Assembly (NCBI GenBank): GCA_022508705.1
Contig: JAFLUO010000014.1
Coordinates: forward strand, 1-24,830
DNA length: 24,830 nt
Direction: 5' to 3'
Source of the DNA: Oscillospiraceae bacterium
GTDB taxonomy: Bacteria; Bacillota; Clostridia; Oscillospirales; Acutalibacteraceae
This document shows, one piece after another, positions 7,901 through 14,453 of the stretch (its first letter is position 1; every line of letters starts with the position of its first letter). Both the position numbers and the translations under genes were made by a program. The notes below the pieces were generated by a model. The model worked only from the letters and a program-made list of their open reading frames with translations. It was not told the origin of the DNA and did not search any database.

Positions 7901-9295
7901 TTCTGACGCAAGATAGGTGTGTTTGTCATCTACAACATTAGGCAAAAAGCTTGCTCCTATATAGATATATTTTATATTGGTGCATCCTTCAAAAATATCA
8001 TCGGAAAAGAAATTCCCGTAGTTAGTCTTTTCAAGTAAATTTATATATTTTACATTGTCCTCGACAATTATTTTTTCAAGACCTGTGCAGTTCCTGAACG
8101 CCCAAGCTCCAATATATATATCATTGACAATATGAAGCTCTTTAAGTCCTGTGCAGCCTGAAAAGGCACTGTCCCAAATCTTTTCCGTAACGCCTGACAG
8201 ATCAAGCTCCGTCAATGACGTACAACCTGAAAAACAGCTTTCCGGAATAATGCTGACATTAGACAAATCTACATTTTTCAGCGATGTGCAGTTGCGGAAC
8301 GAGTACCAATCCAGCCCTATCACTTTTGAGAAATCAAAATATTCCATTGCTGAACAGCCTTCAAAAGAACCGTGTCCTATCTTCACATTGCCGTTGCTTT
8401 TAAATGTCTTTAATGATGTGCAGTTTAAAAATGCGTATCTGCCTATTGTTGTGGCATTACCCACATTTACCTTTTCAAGAGCAGGACACTCTTTGAACAT
8501 AGATTCATATATTGTTTCGTAGTTCGCAATAGTAACCTCACGCAGTACCGGGCATTTATAAAACAAATATTCAGAAAAAACATCTTTTTCCGATATTACC
8601 TTGCCTGTACGGGAATCTTTTGTTGTTTCTACCTGCTTTAAGGGAGAACCGTAAATTTCCGCTTTTACAAGATTCGGACATAGATAAAATACATACTGAC
8701 CGAGACTTACACCTTCGGGGACTGTGATCTCAGTTATACCCGTGTCTGCAAAAGCATAGTTTTTAATTTCCATCCCTGTAGGATTGCCTAATTCTACGGT
8801 TTTAAGTTTTGTGAGATCTGCAAAAGTGTTTGCTGCTATCGTTACGTTTTTTGTGTTCCCGAAGGTAACTGATTCTAAATTTTTACAGTCTTGAAACATA
8901 GTGTTGCGTATAGTTTTGTCACTTAAATTTCCAAAAACAATATTTTTCAAGTTTCTGCAATTATAAAACACATAATTTCCTATAATTTTAACGGTACCCG
9001 GAATTGTAACACCCGTAAGTTTTAGGTGGGACCGGGTATCGAAATTATAAAACATCTCATCGTCCAGACGTGTTACAGGACTGCCGTCTATTGTATCGGG
9101 GATTACAAGATGTGTATAGTCTTTTAATTCTACATTATGAATATACAGACCATCGGTTGTTTGAGTGTATGTATACACATTTCCGTCGGCATCGACATAT
9201 TCATAAGTTTCTGCCGCAAAGCTCTGAAATGCACATACCGCAAGCATTGACACGATAAATACCGTTGTCAATAAATACTTTAATACCTTTTTCAT
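4982..9295 (-). CDS. Large BspA-type leucine-rich repeat surface protein
   Basis: 1437 residues. Order of parts: signal peptide 1-28 (MKK, hydrophobic core, SFA-AET cleavage site); LRR_5/BspA-type repeats about 60-857, recurring as F-x-GCTSLK with AF and IG positions; six tandem beta-sandwich repeats of 72-77 residues at 858-1308, each with a YTG/YDG start, GxDY in the middle and NNxxGTAxV then GIGNY near the end; an Asp/Asn/Glu/Pro/Ser-rich linker at 1309-1399; and a C-terminal anchor of IPNTD (1400-1404), a membrane helix (about 1410-1427) and a basic tail. This is the layout of a wall-anchored adhesin or sensor; BspA-like LRR proteins bind host or neighbour-cell proteins in other genera. 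The ATG shares one base with the stop of the anti-sigma-like gene (TAATG), with GAGGAGG inside the last codons of that gene. Binding partner unknown. Confidence 0.92.
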   Translation of the reverse strand: MKKVLKYLLTTVFIVSMLAVCAFQSFAAETYEYVDADGNVYTYTQTTDGLYIHNVELKDYTHLVIPDTIDGSPVTRLDDEMFYNFDTRSHLKLTGVTIPGTVKIIGNYVFYNCRNLKNIVFGNLSDKTIRNTMFQDCKNLESVTFGNTKNVTIAANTFADLTKLKTVELGNPTGMEIKNYAFADTGITEITVPEGVSLGQYVFYLCPNLVKAEIYGSPLKQVETTKDSRTGKVISEKDVFSEYLFYKCPVLREVTIANYETIYESMFKECPALEKVNVGNATTIGRYAFLNCTSLKTFKSNGNVKIGHGSFEGCSAMEYFDFSKVIGLDWYSFRNCTSLKNVDLSNVSIIPESCFSGCTSLTELDLSGVTEKIWDSAFSGCTGLKELHIVNDIYIGAWAFRNCTGLEKIIVEDNVKYINLLEKTNYGNFFSDDIFEGCTNIKYIYIGASFLPNVVDDKHTYLASELFEFYLLDALEEIEVSPDNPYYRSVDNVLYLDEGDVYILLCYPRAKKGEYYSTEKALAGVSKDFTLGELAFCGNQYLKEVNFTKPVIYPDFQDDNKDYRYYYLLRGSFYDTSVEKVTFPKGGMKTVGDSMFESSAIRDIDLSGTERIKYSAFYDCQNLVEIDLLSCTDLGRYAFAYCESLKTVDLPLWTAETDGWSDRGWSFYNDWDANIFYKCTALESVNMPLAKRIPGSCFYGCTSLVNVNAPDYIKLEEYCFYGCTSLEKLDTTVDYVGRYAFEGCSNFKYITFDDASIREGAFKDCISLQSIDGVRSIGKFAFEGCTSLKNLKLYGVSSIGENAFKDCTSLYLAQFDNSKCTFGNKAFENCPTLSFYCDENSDAYNYAVKNNIPIIAVSVGFQNDQYSYEYTGSKVEPSIIVSISGMRLVQNKDYTLTFENNLKVGTATVTVHFIGDFEGLPDARRIFTIARRSIDSAEVEYVVDNEYTGEDIRPAVVVKLDGKILVEGVDYSITYSSGTDTGTMFFTINGIRNYIGTIECYYNIVRRDIAEATAEKIPDCFYTGDEICPIPTLTWNGFTLVYGEDYEMKYFENVNAGFGTAVVYGKGNFNGAMRLQFRIFGKGIENAVVSEIPDQVYDGNEKTPSITVTLDGVTLKEGTDYTVEYVNNTEKGTATVIIRGIGNYSGVTEKTFKIYKNSVYSFTVFSETQMTETYDGTPLKPEMEVYFGTEMLTEGVDYEIRLENNTNAGTATVTIIGIGRFEGERTYNFTILPCEISEKDISVSGSLEFNGAPVEPVITVTKNGTVLENGKDYIVTYHNNNGVGTAYVTVEGIGNYCSIVNLEYEIYKTDDDDGKNNEPEKPDTETPDNSDDENPSDDNKPSKDDKNENANSGSENNGNVNNGTENAENEPQTPSAEASSPSEDINTPSKENNGSVNPQIPNTDMASSETAVWFAVMLAILMSFGICDKTFRRKAEE
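5084..5098 (-). other. Sortase-like sorting motif IPNTD (non-canonical)
   Basis: The codons read ATT CCG AAT ACT GAT, in the position where an LPxTG-type motif is expected: after a hydrophilic linker and before a hydrophobic segment and the tail KTFRRKAEE. The usual fifth residue is Gly; a single A-to-G change in GAT would restore it. Confidence 0.6.
5372..6724 (-). repeat. Six tandem Ig-like/YDG-type repeats of the LRR protein
   Basis: By residue count the units are 858-929, 930-1004, 1005-1079, 1080-1154, 1155-1231 and 1232-1308. They share the scheme Y-T/D-G, then P-x-x-x-V, then a turn with G, then G-x-DY, then NN-x-x-GTA-x-V, then G-x-G-x-Y/F-x-G and a final aromatic-x-I. They diverge enough that copies are old duplications, not recent expansions. 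Confidence 0.8.
6725..9118 (-). repeat. BspA-type LRR_5 repeat array
   Basis: About 800 residues of irregular 21-25 residue units. Typical phrases are FEGCTSLKNL, FSGCTSLTEL, FKDCTSLYLA and FYGCTSLEKL, alternating with IG-x-x-AF. A non-repeat stretch near residues 470-580, rich in Tyr and Asp, interrupts the array. Confidence 0.85.
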
Positions 9296-10311
9296 TATTT
9301 TTCCTCCTCTACTCTGATTAAATAGCTGAATGAACAGCCTTCATATTCCACGGTTACTATTCTGTTTGCAGGTGTAGCCGTTGAAAATCCGTAAATTTTA
9401 CATTGGCTTATGGATACGGTTTTCTCTGTTCCGTTGTCATACACGGCGGTAACCGTAAGACCCGTAAAGTCGGCTTCTTCGCCTACCGTATAATTGCGTT
9501 TAAATCCGCTCCCGTAAGTGCCGACCAGCTTTATTACCACAGGTGCGGCGGTTTTATCTTCATCCACCCTTGTAAACGGCTCACGGGTTGTGGTTTCCGT
9601 CGGGGGCTCGGTGGGCGGTGTTTCGGGAGAGAGTACCTCGCTTAAATTTGGGTTTTGAGGTTTTATTTGCGGACTTTGCGCCGTTGTGCTCGGTGCCTGT
9701 ACCGTTACACTTGGGGCTTGCGTGGTTTGCGGCGGTTGTGAAGTGCTTTGACTGCTTTGCTCAGTCACCGCGGCAGGCGGTTTGGATACCTCTGTTTCCG
9801 TTGTGTTTTCACTGATTTCCGTTGACGGCTCAGTCACCTTTTCTGCTTCCGCCTGCGGTTGCGTTTCGGTTGGATATGTTACATCAATATCGTTTATGAT
9901 GCTGCCCGTGAAAACGGTTTTAACTGCCTGCGCCATTTTTTCAAGGAAATTGTACCCCGTTGTTTCCTCTGCTACGGAATTTGCCGTCAATGTCAATGCC
10001 AGAACAGCGCACGCCGCAAGAGTGATTTTTGCCGCCCTCTTTAAAAGAGTAAAGCGTTTATCGGAATTTATGAAATCGCTCATTTCCTCAACTGTTTGAA
10101 GTTTCAGGAATATTTTATCAATATCTTCACCGTTATAAATTTTGTTCAGCGCTTCGCTGTAAATGTCAATAAGCTCAAAGGAAATATCGCTGTCCTGCTT
10201 TGAAAGCTCCGCATCAATAAGCTCGTTTAAAGCTAAAATAAGTTCGCCGCGAAAGTTTTCGTCATCAAATATATTTGCTGCAATTCTTTTGTTCATTATT
10301 ATAGCGTTCAT
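9295..10311 (-). CDS. Membrane anti-sigma-like protein with extracytoplasmic Ig-like domain
   Basis: 338 residues from the ATG at 10311, which has AAAGGAGAG seven bases upstream; a TTG eleven codons earlier overlaps that site and is unlikely. The N-terminal 90 residues are charged, helical and cytoplasmic, and would be the sigma-binding part. One membrane helix spans about 93-112. A Pro/Thr/Ser/Gln-rich linker runs from about 145 to 250, suited to crossing the cell wall, and residues 256-335 look like a bacterial Ig-like (Big_3 type) domain with YTVGEEADFTGL and VYDNGTEKTV. There is no zinc-binding HxxxCxxC anti-sigma motif. It begins 13 bases after the sigma gene and ends on the start of the LRR gene, so the three are one transcript. 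The anti-sigma role is inferred from position and topology, not from a recognised domain. Confidence 0.8.
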   Translation of the reverse strand: MNAIIMNKRIAANIFDDENFRGELILALNELIDAELSKQDSDISFELIDIYSEALNKIYNGEDIDKIFLKLQTVEEMSDFINSDKRFTLLKRAAKITLAACAVLALTLTANSVAEETTGYNFLEKMAQAVKTVFTGSIINDIDVTYPTETQPQAEAEKVTEPSTEISENTTETEVSKPPAAVTEQSSQSTSQPPQTTQAPSVTVQAPSTTAQSPQIKPQNPNLSEVLSPETPPTEPPTETTTREPFTRVDEDKTAAPVVIKLVGTYGSGFKRNYTVGEEADFTGLTVTAVYDNGTEKTVSISQCKIYGFSTATPANRIVTVEYEGCSFSYLIRVEEEK

Positions 10312-10324
10312 TTTATCTCTCCTT

Positions 10325-10843
10325 TCAAAGAATAATGTCGTCAAGCTCTTTTTTGACTTTTTGCCGAAGTCTTGACAGCCGCATTGTAACCGCCGCTAAG
10401 GTCATATCCCGCTCTTTTGCAATGTCTTCAATCTTCTTTTCCTGTACATATTTCGCATAATAGAGCTTTTTCTCATCCGGCGTGAGCTTTTTTTCAAGAA
10501 TTCTTATGTATTTTTCATAATCCACATCTTCGTCGGATTTTAACTCTATTATATTGTTTTCATCATCAAGCGAAACCGCTATGCTTTCTTCTGCAAACCG
10601 TTTTGACCGTTGCTTTTTAACAATATTATCAACCGTTCTGTATAAAAACGCCTCAGGATGCTCAAAGGTTTCACCGTCACGCAGTTTGTTGTAAAAAACA
10701 ACGAACGCTTCCTGAACGCAGTCCTCGGAAAATTCTCGGTAATCGCCCAGCCTTGCCGTTGCATACACTACCAAGCGCTGATAATATACATTATAAAGTT
10801 GTTCAAAAGGCTTCACAGTATTTTTTTCTATACTGTCTATCAT
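10325..10843 (-). CDS. ECF-type sigma-70 family RNA polymerase sigma factor
   Basis: 172 residues, typical for a two-domain ECF sigma factor. Residues 12-80 are sigma region 2 (FEQLYNVYYQRLVVYA, the DCVQEAFVVFYN segment, and PEAFLYRTVDNIVKKQRSK); residues 115-168 are region 4 with a helix-turn-helix at about 137-160 (IEDIAKERDMTLAAVTMRLS). The linker between is acidic. The ATG at 10843 has no close ribosome binding site; AAAGG lies about 18 bases upstream, and an in-frame stop rules out a longer form. It is the first gene of the sigma/anti-sigma/LRR operon, and such sigma factors commonly drive their own operon. The regulon outside this window is unknown. Confidence 0.88.
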   Translation of the reverse strand: MIDSIEKNTVKPFEQLYNVYYQRLVVYATARLGDYREFSEDCVQEAFVVFYNKLRDGETFEHPEAFLYRTVDNIVKKQRSKRFAEESIAVSLDDENNIIELKSDEDVDYEKYIRILEKKLTPDEKKLYYAKYVQEKKIEDIAKERDMTLAAVTMRLSRLRQKVKKELDDIIL

Positions 10844-10882
10844 ATAAACGCCGTAACCGAACCTTTCTTCATTTTTGCTTTC

Positions 10883-10915
10883 ATAGTGTAGTGCCCAGAA
10901 ACCCCAAAACCTAAC
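10883..10915 (-). promoter_or_regulatory. G-rich candidate ECF promoter of the sigma operon
   Basis: The 205 bases upstream of the sigma gene are almost all A and T except for this stretch, which on the minus strand contains GTTAGGTTTTGGGGTTTC and then CACTACAC. It does not resemble a housekeeping promoter and lies about 40-70 bases before the start codon, where an autoregulated ECF promoter would be. A weak sigmaA-like alternative, TTTACT-17-TTATAT, lies further upstream on the same strand. Pattern-based only. Confidence 0.25.
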
Positions 10916-10990
10916 AAAAAAATTTTTAATTTTTTAAAATATTTTTGTCGGTATATAATTTATTTTATCAAAAACAGTAAATTCAGGCAA

Positions 10991-11017
10991 CAAAAAAGCA
11001 GGGTAAACCCTGCTTTT
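10991..11017 (-). terminator. Terminator of the SBP/VanZ/DUF1015 operon
   Basis: AAAAGCAGGG (10994-11003) pairs with CCCTGCTTTT (11008-11017) around the 4-base loop TAAA. On the minus strand the hairpin is followed by a run of six T residues and lies about 30 bases after the DUF1015 stop codon. Confidence 0.85.
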
Positions 11018-11048
11018 CCAATATTTGCTGTTGATTTAATAGTAAATT

Positions 11049-12293
11049 TTAATCTGATAATTTGTGTATAAACAGTCCCGACAAAAGCTTTGGCTCAAAC
11101 CAAGTGGATTTTGGGGGCATAACCTTGCCTGCGTCCGCAATATTCATAAGCTCGGAAAGAGAGGTGGGGTACATTGAAAATGCAACTTTCATCCCCTCGT
11201 TTACTCTGCGTTCCAGTTCCGAAAGGCCTCTTATTCCGCCTACAAAATCAATACGCTTGTCTGTTCTGGGGTCGTTTATTCCCAGCACGGGTGAAATAAG
11301 ATTATTTTGAAGAATTGACACGTCAAGACACTCCACGGGGTCGTTTTCGTTAATATATTCCTGCTTTGCAGAAAGACAGTACCACTCGCCGTCAAGGAAC
11401 ATTCCGAATGTATGACGAATGCTCGGGGCATACGGTTCTTTTCCTACTTTTTCTACTGTAAATTTTTCGCTGATTTTGTTGATAAATTCCTCTTTTGTGA
11501 AGCCGTTTAAGTCGGCAATTACACGGTTGTAATCCATAATTTTAAGCTCGTTACACGGGAAAATTACGGAAAGGAAGAAATTAAATTCGGCCGTTTTGTC
11601 GTATTCACCGTTTGCCCGTCTCTTTTCCCCTACCTTTACCGCAGAGGCACAACGGTGATGTCCGTCTGCAATGTAGAGATACGGAATTTTTGCATATTCG
11701 GCTACAAGGGTCTGGACGGTGCTGTCATCGTCAATCACCCAAACGATTTGCCCTACACCGTCCTCACTTACGAAGTCATAAACGGGTTCATGGCTGTTTG
11801 TCCAGCTCTTAATTATTTCCGAAACTGTCTCATTTTCACGGTGAGTTAAGAAAATCGGCCCTGTGTTTGCGTTGCAGGTGTCAACATGGTGAATTCTGTC
11901 TGCCTCTTTATCAGAACGGGTAAATTCATGCTTTTTTATAACATTATTTATATAATCGTCAACCGCCGTGCAGCCTACAAGCCCCGTCTGCGCCCTGCCG
12001 TTCATAATCTGGCGGTAAATGTAGAGCATAGGCTTACTGTCCTGCACTAACACGCCGTCAGTTATGAGTTTTTCAAGGTTTTCCTTTGCCTTTTCATATA
12101 CCTTTTCGTCGTAAATATAAGTATCTTTTGGCAAATCAATCTCTGCCTTGTCAATGTGCAGAAATGAATAAGGATTGCCCTTTACCATTTCTCTTGCTTC
12201 ATATGAATTCATTACGTCATAAGGAAGTGCGCCCACTTTTTCCGCCATTTCATTGGTAGGTCTAATAGCTTTAAACGGTCTTAAAACTGCCAT
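11049..12293 (-). CDS. DUF1015 family protein
   Basis: 414 residues from the ATG at 12293 (MAVLRPFKAIRP), preceded by AAAGGA; the TTG six codons earlier overlaps that site and is not preferred. The family signature is clear: LRPFKAIRP at the start, LPYDVMNSYEA near residue 28, and YIADGHHRCASA in the middle. The function of this widespread family is not established; in many Clostridia it sits beside serine biosynthesis genes (serA/serC), but no such gene is here. The first 23 bases of the gene overlap the end of the VanZ-like gene, so the two are co-transcribed and probably coupled. Soluble and cytoplasmic. Confidence 0.9.
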   Translation of the reverse strand: MAVLRPFKAIRPTNEMAEKVGALPYDVMNSYEAREMVKGNPYSFLHIDKAEIDLPKDTYIYDEKVYEKAKENLEKLITDGVLVQDSKPMLYIYRQIMNGRAQTGLVGCTAVDDYINNVIKKHEFTRSDKEADRIHHVDTCNANTGPIFLTHRENETVSEIIKSWTNSHEPVYDFVSEDGVGQIVWVIDDDSTVQTLVAEYAKIPYLYIADGHHRCASAVKVGEKRRANGEYDKTAEFNFFLSVIFPCNELKIMDYNRVIADLNGFTKEEFINKISEKFTVEKVGKEPYAPSIRHTFGMFLDGEWYCLSAKQEYINENDPVECLDVSILQNNLISPVLGINDPRTDKRIDFVGGIRGLSELERRVNEGMKVAFSMYPTSLSELMNIADAGKVMPPKSTWFEPKLLSGLFIHKLSD

Positions 12294-12741
12294 TTTCTTT
12301 TTTCCTTTCAATATGTTTTATGTAAATTAGAATTATAATTGAAAATAAAACCGCACCCAAAAGCGCCCCCGAAGAGTCTATGAGCATATCCTTTACACTG
12401 CACGCGCGCCCGTCTGAAAATAATTGGTGCAATTCGTCTGTAACTGCATAAAGGCAGGCAAATGAAAATGCAAACAGACCCGCTTTTTTATTTTTAAATG
12501 TTGCGAAGACTGTATTAGTAAGCAAAAAGGAAAGAAGGGTAAATTCACCGAAATGCGCCGCTTTGCGAATAAAATGAGACGATATTTCAATTCCCGTTAA
12601 TTCCGTTATCTTAAAAAGCAAGGAATTGCTCATTTGAGAGGACTCTGTTCCGTTGGCAGACGACATTGAAAAAATGAAAATCATTACGGCAAGTACCAGC
12701 GCCCACGAAACACACACATAAATTTTTCTTTTTGCCGTCAT
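12271..12741 (-). CDS. VanZ-like family membrane protein
   Basis: 156 residues with four predicted membrane helices: about 8-26, 66-82, 88-103 and 120-141. The VanZ-family motifs are present: FIRKAAHFGEFTLLSF in the second helix region and TDELHQLFSDGRACSVKD followed by IDSSGALLG. VanZ itself gives low-level teicoplanin resistance, but most members are of unknown role, so no resistance should be inferred. The ATG overlaps the stop of the substrate-binding protein gene by four bases (ATGA), and its own 3' end overlaps the DUF1015 gene by 23 bases. Confidence 0.88.
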   Translation of the reverse strand: MTAKRKIYVCVSWALVLAVMIFIFSMSSANGTESSQMSNSLLFKITELTGIEISSHFIRKAAHFGEFTLLSFLLTNTVFATFKNKKAGLFAFSFACLYAVTDELHQLFSDGRACSVKDMLIDSSGALLGAVLFSIIILIYIKHIERKKENGSFKTV

Positions 12742-14333
12742 TGTTTTCTCCCGTTGCGGAAATATATGTTAGATGTGTCCTGTACAAAGTAAATTCCGCT
12801 GACACCTTCCGCGCAAACAAAATACTGCGAATCAAAATAAAGCGGAGTTACAACTGCATTTTCAATAAGAAAGCTTTGCGCATAAGAGAGATTGTCCTGC
12901 GTGGGACTTTCAGCTAAATCCGCTAAAATTCGGTCATATTCTTCGGAAGTATAACCTATAAAATTATCCTTACTGTCACTTGCAAAGACAGACATAAGGG
13001 CTTTTGCATCAGAGGAAGAAACCGAAACTGGGTAAATTGCAATGTCAAATTCTTTCTTTGCCAAAGCCGCATCAAAATCGTTTTTCTCTAAAACGGATAC
13101 ATTGCCGTTAAGCTCAACGCCAACGTGCTTTTGCCAGGAATTTATTATGCTTTTAGCTAACTTATCGTTTTCTTCAGTGCAAATTATGTTTATATCCAGA
13201 GTTGAAACTCCAAGCTCCTGTAGGGCGTTTGTTAAATACTGCCGAGCACCGTTTACATTAAACTGTGCCGCGCTTACCCCGGAATTTGAAGCCTTTTTGC
13301 CTGATAAAACATAATCGGGTGCGACTATGCCGCTGGCGTTAATGTCCGAAAGAGTTGAAAAATCTATCGCCGAAACAAGACCTTTTCGCAGGTTCACTGA
13401 AGAAAACCGCTCCTGCGCAAAATTAAACACAAGAGAATATGTAATATTCGTAAGGTTTGTTGCCGTTGCCTTTCCGCCGACACTTTTTGCCGATGTACTG
13501 TCCAAAAATGCGCAGTCGTAATTGCCTTTTTTTATTTTTGATGCAACCTGTGAAAGATCATTATTAAGATAAAAGGTAACTGCATTGGGAACCGCCGAGC
13601 TTTCACCCTTATATTCACTGTTTTTTGAAATTGTTACTGATTTTTCAGCAGTCACACCCGAAACATAAAACGCACCGCTGAATATGGAATATTTTTGCTC
13701 AAGGCCGTATCTGCCGCCGGTTAAATTAAAGAACTGCTCGTTGCAGGGAGCTGAAATTGCCTGAGAAAGAGAGAAAAGGAAATTTGCATCTGCCTTTTGG
13801 AGCGTAATCACAAGCGTGCGTTCATCCGAAGCCACTACTCCAAGTTCTGTTTTATCCGCTTCGCCGTTATGTACCGCTCCGGCGTTTTTTATGTTTGCTA
13901 AAAGCGGAAAATCCGCTGCCTGAGTTTCGGGCAGTATTCCTCTGATTATGCCGAACGCAAAATCGTATGCCGTTATATTCTCAGGTACCTCGCCGCCCTT
14001 TTCTTCAATGAATTTTTTCGTTTTAGCAGGAGTAAAATATTTTAACCCGTCACGAATTTTAAAGGTATAAACAAGACCGTCGGCGGACACAGTATAGCTT
14101 TCGGCGGCAAGGCATTGCAAATCGCCGAGGTCATTGGGGCGCAAAAGCGTATCAAAGCAATTAAGCGCTATTGTTTTTTCTGCGTCGGAAGACGCAATTT
14201 GCGGGTCAAATGTCGTGGGAAGTGATGTCACCGCCGCCGCAAAATTTTTGCCCGATGTTTCTTTTTTTCCGCAGGAGCAAAGAACTCCCATGCATATAAC
14301 AAGCGCAAGTATTACGCATATAATCCTTTTCAT
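12738..14333 (-). CDS. Family 5 (oligopeptide-type) ABC transporter substrate-binding lipoprotein
   Basis: 531 residues from the ATG at 14333, which has AGGTGA at the right distance; the frame extends 23 codons further but without a site. The N-terminus is a lipoprotein signal, MKRIICVILALVICMG then the lipobox LCSC with C21 as the lipidated cysteine. The mature protein fits SBP_bac_5: LPTTFDPQIASSDAEKT near the start, ALNCFDTLLRPNDLGDLQCL, then ADGLVYTFKIRDGLKY, and a C-terminal segment YAQSFLIENAVVTPLYF. Such proteins bring peptides or other solutes to an Opp/Dpp permease. No permease or ATPase gene is adjacent; the downstream partners are VanZ-like and DUF1015 genes instead, so its transporter must be elsewhere or it acts in sensing. 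Ligand unknown. Confidence 0.88.
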   Translation of the reverse strand: MKRIICVILALVICMGVLCSCGKKETSGKNFAAAVTSLPTTFDPQIASSDAEKTIALNCFDTLLRPNDLGDLQCLAAESYTVSADGLVYTFKIRDGLKYFTPAKTKKFIEEKGGEVPENITAYDFAFGIIRGILPETQAADFPLLANIKNAGAVHNGEADKTELGVVASDERTLVITLQKADANFLFSLSQAISAPCNEQFFNLTGGRYGLEQKYSIFSGAFYVSGVTAEKSVTISKNSEYKGESSAVPNAVTFYLNNDLSQVASKIKKGNYDCAFLDSTSAKSVGGKATATNLTNITYSLVFNFAQERFSSVNLRKGLVSAIDFSTLSDINASGIVAPDYVLSGKKASNSGVSAAQFNVNGARQYLTNALQELGVSTLDINIICTEENDKLAKSIINSWQKHVGVELNGNVSVLEKNDFDAALAKKEFDIAIYPVSVSSSDAKALMSVFASDSKDNFIGYTSEEYDRILADLAESPTQDNLSYAQSFLIENAVVTPLYFDSQYFVCAEGVSGIYFVQDTSNIYFRNGRKQ

Positions 14334-14350
14334 TATTATCACCTTTTTAG

Positions 14351-14359
14351 AGTATATCA
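14351..14359 (-). promoter_or_regulatory. Possible extended -10 promoter of the SBP operon
   Basis: The minus strand reads TGATATACT, an extended -10 pattern, about 18 bases before the start codon at 14333. No good -35 is seen 17 bases upstream. The whole divergent spacer to RmuC is 120 bases. Confidence 0.35.
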
Positions 14360-14396
14360 AAAAAAATAATTTTGCGCTATATATTTTAAAAAAATT

Positions 14397-14425
14397 TTGC
14401 AAATGTCACGATTTTATGCGATAAT
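14397..14425 (+). promoter_or_regulatory. Promoter of rmuC
   Basis: TTGCAA (14397-14402), a 17-base spacer ending TGC, and GATAAT (14420-14425) make a good sigmaA promoter with an extended -10. The rmuC start is 28 bases downstream, with AGGGGG before it. Confidence 0.7.
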
Positions 14426-14453
14426 ATTTTTATAAAATTCAGGGGGAATAAAT

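Noticed and set aside
8151..8522. 123-residue plus-strand open frame inside the LRR gene
   Set aside because: It lies antisense to repeat-coding DNA; its apparent repeats mirror the LRR codons and it has no ribosome binding site.
9782..10099. 105-residue plus-strand open frame opposite the anti-sigma-like gene
   Set aside because: It mirrors the P/T/S-rich linker and membrane helix coding of the real gene and has no promoter or ribosome binding site.
12271..12741. VanZ-like gene as a glycopeptide resistance determinant
   Set aside because: No vanH, vanA-type ligase, vanX or vanRS is present, and VanZ-like proteins are common in Clostridia without resistance.
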